Source of the DNA: Lentinula raphanica
Lineage: Eukaryota > Basidiomycota > Agaricomycetes > Agaricales > Omphalotaceae
Direction of reading: 5' to 3'
Assembly: GCA_027919835.1 (NCBI GenBank)
Contig: JANVFP010000005.1
Coordinates: 682,001 to 746,000, forward strand
Length of the DNA stretch: 64,000 bases
Within the stretch, counting starts at the first letter, position 1. Each line of letters starts with the position of its first letter. Shown here piece by piece: positions 43,170-54,326 of this stretch. Below the pieces are notes generated by a model that saw only the letters and a program-made list of their open reading frames with translations, was not told the origin of the DNA and searched no databases. A program made the translations under genes and the position numbers.

Positions 43170-45560
43170 TTATGGTTGTTCATGGAATCCCTTCATCCAT
43201 ACCTTCACATCCTTCCATACCTCACTCTTTACCTTCTCATCCCACCAACCCGGGGGTATCATGAACACATCATGCACCGCATCAGGTATCCACCTCACCT
43301 GCACACAACCTCCTCCCAACGAGACTAGTCCTTGTCGAGGCAGCTCCTCCTCGGTTTCCCTCGAGATACCACCATTAATATTATCATCACCATCACTCCC
43401 CACACTCCCATTCCCACCACAATCACAATCCTTCCCCATCGCCCGCGCAAGATTCCCCACCTCCGTCGTCAACCGTTCCGCATCGCCGATGAGGATGAAC
43501 GTCTTTGGAAATCGGGCGAACAACGTGTGAAACTGAGGATACCTGCTCGGATACGAGTGTGCGGGGTTCTGAGGAGTGAACGTGTCTTGGTTTCGGAGCA
43601 CGGGCGGACGTTGGGAGGGTTGAGGCGGAGAGGATGGTGAGGCTTGGGTTTGGGATTGGAGTTGGGATGGGGACGCCGAGTCCTGTGAGATAGAACCAGA
43701 AGCGGAAGCGGAAGCGAAGTCAGTTTCTTTGACCTCTGGTAACCTTTCTTCCCGTTCTGAAGACTCATTCTTGGGCGGCGATGTCAAGTGAGCATCGTCA
43801 CCTTGCGCACCATTGCCCCAATCGAACTGGTCACAGGCGATATTGGGTGTTAACCACACGCGCATCTTGTTGGGTAGTTCCATTTTCGGTTTCGATAGTG
43901 GATCACCAAGTCTCGAGCCATCGTAAAGGTCAACTATGTGGCCCCAACGTCGCAAGACACGCGGACTTGCAGGACTGACATACTCGGAGTGAATGATCTC
44001 CATCAGAGCTCGCGTTTCCTCTTCGATCTCGATTCGTTCCCGTGTTTGCTTTCCTTCTACGGTTTCGTCCTTCTGGGAATCAGAATTAGCCTGTGTACCG
44101 GAAGCTTCGCCATGTTCTTCTAGAATGGGATCGGTAGCAAGAGATGCAGACGTAGGCGGTAGGCCGCGTGGTGTTGATTCGATATCGGGAGATGGCCCGG
44201 GACTGTCACCACGGGTGTTGGTCGATCTTGTGGCAGCATTCTTGAGAACCTGTACGAGCTTGATAGTACTCGCACTGGCGGCACTTGCCATAGATAAAGC
44301 CAGACCGTTCGTTCCAGAACCGCTGCCATGTAGAAAATGCCGTTCCATCTGGTCGCCACTGGATGCGTTTGTTTATATAAGTACAGGATACAGTCATATG
44401 AAGAGCTGACTTACCCATCCCTATTCCTTCCGCGCTTCCATTGCCCCCAGCCAGTTCCTCCGGGACGGTATTTGAAACCAAGAAAAGTCCTCTGCATCAA
44501 CGCTCTCGGTTCAGGAGTATCTGTGAGATAATCTGTATCTTCATGGGGCCGAGGAACATAGAACGAGTCACTCGACGGGAAGGCATGTGAAGTGTCGCAA
44601 GACGGCTGGAGAATCATGGGTCTTCATAAGAAACGTGCGAATGGGATGACGACTTACAGAGAAAAGTAGTAAGCCGTCTGGGGATGGTAATAGTTGCTCG
44701 TCTCGAACCCATCGGGCTAAAGCGAGAGCCAGATTTCCTCCTGAAGAATCGCCGAGCAGGATAATCTTGCATTGCTTTCTGCCAGGTTGTTCCGGTGACC
44801 TAAGGTCAACAATGAGTTATACAACGAACAAGATGGGTAAAATATGTCATGCGCACAAGGTAAAATCTGGTCCATAGTACTTATTAACGACGTGCGAATA
44901 AACTGCTGCGGCATCCATAATCACTGCAGGCAGAGGCGCGTGCTGAAGCAGGCGATATTCGACTGCATAGATTTCTGTAAACAAGCCGTCCTTCATCAAC
45001 CGGCGTGGAATATGCGAGGTTCTGGACTTTTCATGAGCGGAGAGTTGAGAGTATCCTCCACCGTGAAAGAATATCCCGACAACTGGTGTCTGGTTATCTG
45101 GCAGTTTATCAGACTGGATCGACTTATGACGAAGAAGATCTTCACTATTTGGAGGTTCTTTTCGCCACACAAAACATCCTACGCGCTTGAAGGGTACTCT
45201 TCCAAATCTATCCACCACGACGCCCTTCCTGAGAGATTCCTTCAAGGGAGGTGCCCATTCGAACGTCGTCTCTTTGAGCTCCCTTGGTCCTGGTTCCTCT
45301 TCCGGATTTCTAGTGCCCCAAGTGACTCCAGCAACTTCTGTTACACGATATATGCGGCGGGTGAAGTTGACAAAGATGACCTGTCGCAAGGACCAGGATT
45401 TGCGTGGCCGTCGCGAGCGAGGTAGGTTGGTGAGTATCCAAAAAGGAACAAGAAGTAGAGTCGTTAAGATTCGTTGGAAAACATAGATAGCCTTGAAAGG
45501 TTCCTTTGCGAATGGTAGATGAGCGAAATGAGGATATTGGGGTGTTTTGTCGTACAGCAT
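43170..45560 (-). CDS. Alpha/beta hydrolase of the hormone-sensitive-lipase type
   Basis: Four exons: 45560-44857, 44799-44658, 44605-44415 and 44358-43170 (741 aa). A hydrophobic helix (FQRILTTLLLVPFWILTNL) near residue 30 predicts membrane anchoring. The oxyanion motif HGGGY (GIFFHGGGY), the nucleophile elbow LLGDSSGGNLA, the acid in FILIGDAERL and the His in DAVHDV give a complete Ser-Asp-His set. It would hydrolyse acyl esters, perhaps steryl or lipid esters; the substrate is not evident. Between the Ser and Asp lies an unusually long, Ser/Pro/Gln-rich disordered insertion of some 200 residues (exon 4). A likely 5' untranslated intron (GTAAGC...TTTGCAG) precedes the ATG. Confidence 0.85.
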
Positions 45561-45893
45561 GAGATTCCTCTGCAAAAATGAAATATTGGTTACGGTTAAA
45601 ATTAGCGGGAAGCTTACAGAGTACAGTTAAGTATAACAAGGACTTGTGTTATAACGGGAACATGGATGTCATGGAGTGAAGAGCAGCCTCTGACGTCATT
45701 CAGACCGAACACAGTACCTCTTTCCCACGGCGTCGGCATCGCGGCTTTTCGAACACCTTCAAGTTGACTTGAGCCTTGACCGAGTTACGCGAGCTCAGCA
45801 CACTTATCACTCATCCTGCACTCATCTGCGTACAAAAACCTGGTTCTTCAATTCCGATAATAATGATAACTTGGTTTTTACAGTTGACATTTT

Positions 45894-47115
45894 CTACTTC
45901 GAGTGGTATCCATAACCCTTATTCCCCTCTTCCAAAAACGCCCAAGAAGCCTTCGCTTTCCACCCGAGCTCTTTCCAATCATTGACCGTCTTTGGGAACA
46001 ACGTGATGATTTCGCCCAACGTTGGGTCATGCGCCGTGATCACGAAGATATCCGGGTGTGCGTCAAGGACTGCAAGTTTCTCTTGCGACTCGAGAGCACT
46101 GGGTCTGTGGGCATACATCGAGAATCCTTCTGGTATGCTCAGAATAGGCTTCGAAAGATCAGATAGAATGCCTCCTGGGCAAGGGAAGTGTTTGTGCAGA
46201 TGTGGGTTGGGTCTCAGCTGGCCTGGGTGATGACAAACGTCAGCTCCGAGGAGGACGAACGAGTTTTCTTTGACACGGGCTAGTGCAGAGAGATGGCCGG
46301 GCCAGTGCTGTAGCAACGTGAGTACGAATCCACATATATCGTCTTGGGATATGACACTCACTCCAGGCATATCGAGAAGGTAGAAACTGCCGTCACCGAA
46401 GAAGTCAAGTGCAGGTGCGTCTCCAATCGTCAAATCTGGCTTCTCCCAGGTGAGTTCAGTCACTTCGTGTCCTCTGAAACATCAGTTGAGCTCACACTCT
46501 GCCCTTGAGTATACGGACCACGTACGCAAAGTCGCTCTCGAGGAGCATAGCATCAGGAACAGAAGGGAATGTCCTTCTGTCTGTCCCTTTCCCGACGACC
46601 AACTTCGTCTTTGAAGGGAATAACGACATGTCGCCTGGCGTACAGCTTTTCAGTCAGAAATCATTCCTCCAGACACTCAACAAGCAATTGCTCACCAGTA
46701 TGATCGAAATGCGAGTGGCTTTCAGAAGATGTTCAGTCACAGATCACCAAGAATGACAATCCTTCGATTACCTCCAAATAACAGTATCAATCTCGTCCAC
46801 AGATACCCCACCAGCCTTCAATTGTTCAGTAATATCGACATCCACACTCATCTCGAACCCGGCTTGGCCCAGCAAACCCTGCATCGCAGGTGGAAGCTTA
46901 CTGAAATCTTTCATCGGGCCCAAGTCGAACAAAACCTTTCGTCCACTCGAGGTGTGTTCGACGAGGAAGGCATAATCAGGCGACGATAGTCGTTCCCTTC
47001 CAGGTGTCACCGGATGGATGAATAGAGCAGCGGGGATGCTTGTCCTGGGAGAAGCGATATTGAATGCTTTCACAGAAACGGTAGAAGAAGATTTGGGAAG
47101 AGTGATATCGCTCAT
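45894..47115 (-). CDS. Metallo-beta-lactamase-fold hydrolase
   Basis: Four exons: 47115-46772, 46718-46696 (only 23 bases), 46634-46526 and 46473-45894 (351 aa). The zinc motif HSHFDHTGD (HXHXDH) is split across the tiny exon; VLLGADVCHHPG and FVITAHD supply further ligands. The start MSDITLPKSSS has no signal peptide, so it is probably cytosolic. Fungal members of this group include lactonase-like enzymes and quorum-type lactonases, but the substrate cannot be read from sequence. It is in tandem with the alpha/beta hydrolase upstream gene, 333 bases apart. Confidence 0.85.
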
Positions 47116-47448
47116 GATGTTCGATTTGAGAAGCAAGATCTGTGCGTGATGGTATTTATACTCTTCTGGAACTCAGTGATACATAGCGAATACGAGCTAC
47201 TCGGGCAGCATTCGGGGACGAAGGAGCATACTTAACGTGCCAGATGATCAAGCAGCGGTAGAATCTACATTGAATTTTCCGATAAGATGAACTCGTAAGT
47301 ACTTTTTCTATTCGTGATAGGACCTGGTTGATCTTTTTATTTCAACATGCTATGAAAGTGATTGAAGTTCAGAGTTCAATAAAATCAGAAGGTCAAAGCT
47401 ATTTACCATTTCATCGTCGAACCTTGGTTGGAAGAAATCGTATCATGT

Positions 47449-49683
47449 TCATGGAGGCACAACTACAGTGTCACCTCTAGCATTTCGTATATCCGAAGTC
47501 ACCGCATGCTGAGTCCTCTGCACCACCACTTCAACAGGTATCTGCCGAACTGCACGCTGAACAGAGCCGGGTGATGATGATCAGGTCACAAACGAACGTC
47601 ATCCACAGCAGCAAAATCCCTTTAGGTAGAACTTACCTGGGGCTCATTGACCTTAACCACTTTAAATAAAGGAAGTCCTATCTCATTAATAGTCGGAACG
47701 TTCATATCTGATGCCATTTCCGAAGACGACAACTTGGCGTTGATTGCAGAACCCGAGTTATTCGTTGATAATGAACGACATGGCTGACCAGCGCAATCTG
47801 CGTACAGAATATTGTAATTTCTGGGGTCGTCGTGGAAATTGGGGAATATGTGAATTATGGCTGAGCGTTGAGAGTCGGGCTCTGTTTGAAAGTAAACGCT
47901 TGCGTTAAACCTGGAAAACGAGTGATACACTGATAGTGAGTTCGCCGATGCAAAGTGGTGACATGACAGTCAGAGCTCACATTGATAAGCAGCAGTTGAT
48001 ATAGACTATCTCGAAAGACTCGGTTTGTCAACAGAACAGTTTCAAAAAATCAGCATAACGCACGTTGGGGCAAAGCCACCTCCGAAAAGATGAATACAGG
48101 ATTCTCTACGCCAATAGCATACTAACAATATCTTTGTTAGCCAACTCATGGTCTGTGGGTATGGATATGAAGATAGACATACTGCTATGATGACTGCGAC
48201 AGAGAACAAACTGTGAGAAGATCACTAAGTACATGCTCAAGAACAGTGAATTAAACAATTTCTGACGCACCCTGTCGCAATCCCTGTGTTCACAAGATAT
48301 GCTATGAGCATTGTCAAGCTAGAGTTTGTCCTGGTGTACGTTGGATATTAACCTCAAATTCAAGACGAGTGAGACCTGCTTAAGCAACTCACCAACTCAG
48401 ATTCGTATTTGACTTTGCAAACACGTAGATGAGAGCTCCGCCGACAAGGAAATCAGAAGCCGCAGTACTGCACATCGACAAGAGCACGACAGGCTGCAAA
48501 CTGTTTGAGCACTTCTCATCGCACCATGTCTTCAGTGTGAGGATAGTATTCTGACCTTGAAACTGATTGTGAGGAGATCATGTAGAAAGTCAACCGTAAA
48601 TCTAAGGAACTGATATCAGTCATCAATGCAGAGATCGGTGGGGAGATTGCTCACACTTCATAAGAGAAAACTGGATGCACAATCGCGATAAGGCCATTGT
48701 AGAAACAATTACGACTGGGAGACATACCCGTTCCAAGAGCTACAAGTATATGATTAGAATCTTGGGCCTGCGAAACGGTAGAAAATACCAAGTGGAAAAC
48801 TACAAACCATAATCACAGACTAGGAGAAAGATCTACTCACCAGGTGATCAGACATATACGAATGATAATGCTCAAATACAACGTACCATTCCAATCAGGA
48901 TCCATTTCGATATAAATTGTCTGACTACACCAGCATTATAGAAAAGACATACGCTTTGGGCAGGCAACTCACGTTTCCACAGACGACCCATGTAAAATCT
49001 GTGGTGATAAATATATTGAATTATTCTGCGAGGTCACACGCGAACAGAGACAACGACACTTGCAATTTTGTGAGGCTCGTCGCGAGAGTCTAAGTAGGCC
49101 GGTCAGAAGAAGGTGATTACCGAGGTACAGTCTCTGCGACTCACTGTCATGAAAACTTGTATCTGTTTGAAGGTCGCATTGAGCAATGTAAGAAGCACTG
49201 ACTTGGGGACTGAATTCCTCACTTTGAGGCTCCAAACGAATGGCGGATATCGTATACCTACTTGATCGACGACATAGAAGTAGGTGGCATTGAAGACAAA
49301 ACAAAGCTGGAGGACGTCCAATACCCTAATACGATGATCAGTTCTAGCATGACGTATTAGACTAGAACAAATACAACCATAGAATGGCGACCTAAGATAC
49401 TGATTATCCATCTTAGCCATACGTTAAGAGAAAGTGGGGACGCACAGCAATCTTATGAGAAAGCGGGTCTGTCTTCTTGGCGCAGAAGAAAATCGCGGCT
49501 TGTATACCTGCAACCCCACACAAACTGTGGTAGATAACGGCCCTCGAAATGAGCAGGAATTGGCAGGGAAACCTCAAGGAATAGCACTCACAGCGTTGAA
49601 ATTAACAATCCTACCATCATTCCACCGTAAGTCTCCCCGATGTTTATTCCGAAAGATAGACCGTTCAATGTCCAGGTTGGCAT
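47449..49683 (-). CDS. DUF6534-type multi-pass membrane protein
   Basis: A many-exon gene. I place the start at 49683 (MPTWTLNGLSFGINIGETYGG) and the stop at 47449-47451. Supported exons include 49683 to about 49604, the VLDVLQLCFVFNATYFYVV block, one with STAASDFLVGGALIYVFAKS, one with SSLTMLIAYLVNTGIATG, one with YINCCLSM joined to FNASVYFQ, and the last at 47556-47449. Hydrophobic segments alternate with short loops, and the order matches the fungal DUF6534 family, a seven-helix membrane family expanded in basidiomycetes and without assigned function. Not every internal exon could be fixed, so exact length is uncertain. It may be a receptor-like protein. Confidence 0.6.
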
Positions 49684-50687
49684 GATGTAGCAAGGGGATA
49701 TGAAATCCGAGGTCGAGTTGGGACACGTATATGAGAAGTTTACACACAGCCTCCGCCCTTTAAGGTGATCGAGAACAGTAAGAAAGAGATGGGATGGTAC
49801 TTCTCATGTTGGACATCATTATCTGATTCGTGCAATATACCAATATAGTGTAGTGAAATTGATCAAGTGGTGATATATTGCAGTTCGAAGCAAGTTCACA
49901 CATGTGAAGGAATAGCCTTCGATGGCATCTATTGGAGTCGGAGGTCTTGAAGTCATAAACGCTGGAAGTGACATTGCAACTCACTTAAGCTTCGGCTTTG
50001 AACCTCTTTGAACAGGGTAAGGCCCAGAAAATGGGACTTCATGGTAATGTCGCAATCTGAACTTCGATACCATCAGCATACATATATGATTTATACCGGA
50101 ATAGGCCCAACCTGTAGGTTCCTGTATGGAAGTTGTGAGTTTGCCGTGTATCATTAAGGCTATGATCATCGGTTGAGTCTACCTTGACAGTTCTCAACAG
50201 TCCTCGAGCCTTCGAACATTGATCGTTGGTATTTCTCACATGGGTTCTCATCTGAGATAGCTAGTTCACAGCCCAGCTGATGCTAGTGAATACGAGCTCA
50301 TGATGCCTAGAAATGTCATGGTGAGAAGTTATGCTGCTGCCAATGCTGCAGTGGCCCGGGACACTAGACGTATTAGAATTTAGTAAGCAGAGACGCTTTG
50401 GGCGCTTCTATCGAGGAGGCAAAACAACTTACGTAAACACTAGCTGTTTTCCAAGTTCTCCCTTCACCGTCATCTTTTTGCACCTTGAACCCGCTTTTGC
50501 ATGGTCAACACTGACAAGCACTGACAGTGGATAGTGGATCAGAAGCTTACATGGGCTGAAAGGTCAACTTGATGATCTTATATAGTATTGCCGTTGTCAA
50601 TGCGTCAACTGTAGATGCATCATTATCCCGGCTTCAAAAGTACACTCAAAGCTGAGAGAGAGGAACCCAATATTTGCCCCCCTCTAA
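49684..50687. other. Intergenic, no gene resolved
   Basis: Several short frames on both strands, none with motif or splice support. Confidence 0.4.
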
Positions 50688-51480
50688 ATGCCACCAAATC
50701 TGAATCTTTACTGCTCCAGATGGGTCTATCCAGCTTACAAATTGTCCATTCTTTTATCGTCATCTCTCTTTACAACCTATGTTCAGGCTTCAGCAGATAT
50801 TCAATATATTGATGATCAAGACGGAGACAGCGTTACTGGCATTGCCCCGATCTCTACTCTATCCAACCTTTGGAGTCAAGGACCTTCATGCTCAATCTGT
50901 TTCTTTACACCAAATCCTTCCCGAACTTTTCAAGGCACTTATACCACACATCAACCCACAGGTCCTCCAGCAACCATCCAATTTATTTCACAAGTGTGGA
51001 ATATTCATTTGAGCCATGTCTTTTGGAATCAGGCTTTGGCTCCTGCTGTTTATAGGTACTACAAGCCTTGATGTGTATTGCATAATTCCTATGCTATCTC
51101 CTGCATTCTCATCCAACTACAACCTGTCCTTCACATTGGATGACCAGCCAATTCCACAGACCTTCATGCTCTTCAATAATTCCAGTCCAGTCATTCAGTT
51201 CAATGTCAGTGTACTAGTGATCAGCAACCTCGCACCAATATCGCATGTCTTCACCATGATAGCAGCGTCCAGGACCGAATCACTCATTGTTAGGTTTAAT
51301 TATGCACGATATACGTGGGTAGATATTCCTCGCTGATATGAAACTACAAATTAAGCATGTTCCCTCAAGTTTTGATGATAGCAGACAGTCATCAATGTCC
51401 AGCAGCACGATTTCAGAGACTGAAACTCCCAGTTCTGATAATGATACCCAAGCGTCAATTTAAGCAGCTGGAACTTCAAG
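50688..51480 (+). pseudogene. Degenerate tandem copy of the secreted/membrane protein at 52665
   Basis: The first exon-like part (from ATG 50688) encodes a signal-like start, then YIDDQDGDSVTG, LWSQGPSCSICF and RTFQGTY. The second part encodes TSLDVYCIIP...FTLDDQPIPQTF and NYARYTWVD. Each matches the gene at 52665. At the end of exon 1 one base is missing relative to the intact copy, so the splice changes frame and hits a stop. The Ser-rich stalk contains an in-frame TAA (about 51461) and no transmembrane segment follows. It is best read as a pseudogene from tandem duplication. Confidence 0.7.
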
Positions 51481-52664
51481 CAGCCTTGTAAGTTGTAACA
51501 TCCATCTCTGCAATATTGAGCACCTCAGTAATTCAGAAACTTGCCGTGGATAGTGCATGCACCATCATGCAGCACAAGGAAGGAGAAGGATTGGACCTTG
51601 AAGTGATGTCACTATCAAGAAGGGGAAGTCATTAGTAAAAAAATGAATGTTTATAGTAGACACATTGAGAACTGGGTTGAGAATATAAAGACAGATGAAA
51701 ATGCACTCTGGAGACTACATGCTGAAGAATATGGATTCCCAATTGCATCTACGGTAAGTGAATGCCGAACAGCGGCAGTGCTACTGGGGGTATTACCGGT
51801 TAACTTGGGCTCATCTCTAACTGGTAAAAAAGTGCACCCCCCAGGTATAGTTGATATTTGGCGCTTACAGAATGGAACCCCCCGGGGTTCATTGTTTGTA
51901 TTCGCCCCATATACGACCTGTCAGATGAATAATCGCACCATGCCAACTGGATAATTCCCACTAAGTACCCTTTAGGGTAAGGGTTTTATACCATTTAATT
52001 TTTGTTTTTTCTGAGTGATCTGCAAAATCTGCTTTCGGCCCGGTTCTTGATGGCCCATTTTCTCCATGTCCTTTTCTATTGAAAGTCCCTTTTTCCTTGC
52101 TGCTTCGAAGTTTCACTGAAACCATCTGGCACCTCAAAGCTACAGTATAGATCCAGTACAATGTATCCCTGTTAGAGAGGTGGGGGTGGGGGGTGGGGCT
52201 ACAGAAGTCATTTGTATATCTGGGGGTAGCGGGCTCTGCCGCTCGTCGGCGCTACGCGAATTATATGCACAACTCCCCAATCATCTTATCCGTCCCGGAT
52301 CGGTCGCCCAATCAGTCCAACCGGAATTGATCGGTAAAAAGTAGAGCGCTCAGCATGGCCCCTCTTTTCAACTCCCCTCATCTGAGCCACCACCGTCTTG
52401 TATCAAGATCCCGCTTTGTATAATCAATGCTGAGTGAACGATTTTCAGGTCTCGTACCTTCCAAGTTTCGCCTGATTCACCATTTGAATACTCACTCCAC
52501 TGTGGAATCAAATGCAACATGCAGTGGAACTTGATTTGAGCTGAAAGTGCGACCTGATAGTCCAGTATGTTCATCTTCAATGTTGGAATCTTGATACAGT
52601 ACTACTAATTTCTACTTAAGAACGCTCAAAATAGAGAAGACAAAAGTTGATCTTCCTCTTCCAG
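51481..52664. other. Spacer with possible transposon remnant
   Basis: No gene. It holds a GGGGTGGGGG tract (about 52180) and a 30-base hairpin GTAGCG...CGCTAC (about 52225-52255). Confidence 0.4.
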
Positions 52665-53869
52665 ATGCGACCTATTTTGAAGCTCATATGCTCTTGGATC
52701 TACTTAGCTCACACATCGACTACTCTTTTATCATTGTCGCTCTTTACAACCTATGCCCAGGAGTTCCGATATATCGATGATGAAGACGGGGACACCGTTA
52801 CGGGTATCGTGCCGATCTATACTCCCTCCCTCTGGAACCAAGGTCCTACATGCCTCTGTGCCTTCAAAGCAAATCCTGTCCGGACTTTTCAAGGCACTTG
52901 GCACGATATTACGCATTACCCCACAGACCCCCCTGCAACCGTTCAATTTGGTTTCACTGGTGTGTAACGTTTGATTAATCGATGTCTCCTGGAATCGAAC
53001 TGCTTCTGCTTACAGGCACCACACTCGATGTGTATTGCATAATTCCCGAATCATCTCTTAGATGGACATCAAACTACAATTTGTCCTTCATGTTGGATGG
53101 CCAACTACTCCCACAAACCTTCATACAAATAAATGAATTCAATCTAGTCAATCAGTACAATGTCAGTGTACTATCACTCAGCAACCTCGAACCGATCTCG
53201 CATACATTCGCCATGATTGCGGCATCTACGACAGATTCACTCATTGTTGAGTTCGACTACGCGCGATATACGTGGGTAGATATCCCTCTCTGATATGAAA
53301 CTACAAACTCACTAGTTCCTCAAGTTTTGATGATAGCGGCACGACTTCACAGCCCGTAACCGACTCTAACACGGATACCCAATTGTCGACGTCCGGTATC
53401 TCAATTCCAGGAGCTGAATATTCAAGCAGCCCTGAAATGTCCATCTCCGCAGTGTCAAGCACTTCAAACACCTCCACCTCGTAAGTTCTCTATCATCTTC
53501 ACTCTTATTTGTGAATTGACACTCCATCTCATCAGCATACCCAGCTCGAGTGCTACCACCTCTCCATCTTCGGTACCCCAATCCGAAGCAACAGACAAAA
53601 AGAATTCGAATGCAGCATTGATAGGTGGCACCGTTGGGGTAACTCTGATCGTTGTCGTTGTGATCATCTTCTTCTGTGTCGCTTACAACCGTTACAAACA
53701 TCGAATCCGCCAACGATTTTTTCATCCTCGGACCCGCGAGCAGATTCATCCATTCCCTCCCAACTTTCTCCCCCCAGTAGCACAACCGGGACGGGCCGCT
53801 AGTAAACGATCGTCAACTTGGAAGGCGGTGAATATCGTTCAACTCCCACCATCGAAGGAAGTATTGTGA
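52665..53869 (+). CDS. Secreted-domain single-pass membrane protein
   Basis: Four exons: 52665-52959, 53016-53271, 53316-53480 and 53536-53869 (349 aa). A signal peptide (ending near TTYAQ) is followed by an extracellular beta-rich domain: YIDDEDGDTVTG, LWNQGPTCLC, RTFQGTWHD, TTLDVYCIIP, NLSFMLDGQ and FDYARYT. This pattern is common in a basidiomycete family whose extracellular part resembles galactose-binding-like folds. A Ser/Thr stalk, one transmembrane helix (AALIGGTVGVTLIVVVVII) and a short basic cytoplasmic tail follow. A surface sensor or adhesion role is inference. The intron after exon 2 uses a GTGGGT donor, which removes an apparent stop. Confidence 0.75.
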
Positions 53870-54326
53870 TGAATACAGAAGGGTCGCTGCGCCAAGGATT
53901 TCCAGATTAGTGGCTGGAAACCGACGTTGGTCTTCTGTTGAACGGGCATCTAAGATGAAGTTGAACGATGCACAGCATTATTACTTTCTTCGACGGAAGT
54001 TCGACCTGACTCGTTCCAAGTCCTTGCTGCCTCTTTGTCGCAGTGACAGCGCGCACATTGGTCACAAGACATGATCTTTTCCCTTTTCAGACTCGTTGCC
54101 GACGGTTTGAGGCTATGTGGAGAAAGAGCATAAGTACAAAACCCACGTATATCAGCGTATATTGAGCTGGTTTCGCACTGACTCAATACAATTTCTTGTT
54201 GTATGAACGGTCCCTCTCTTGACATTGAACGAACCAGAATTCACAGGAGGCCGCTGAAGGGTGATAAAAGGTCACATATTTCTTAACTCAGGCTCAGAGT
54301 GATTCCTTGGATCCATAATCTCTACT
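53870..54326. other. Intergenic, no gene seen
   Basis: A 43-codon minus-strand frame at about 54072 has three CXXC-like Cys pairs but no support. Confidence 0.4.

Noticed and set aside
51643..51954. 103-codon plus-strand frame between the duplicated membrane genes
   Set aside because: No signal peptide, motif or splice logic; composition is that of the surrounding spacer.
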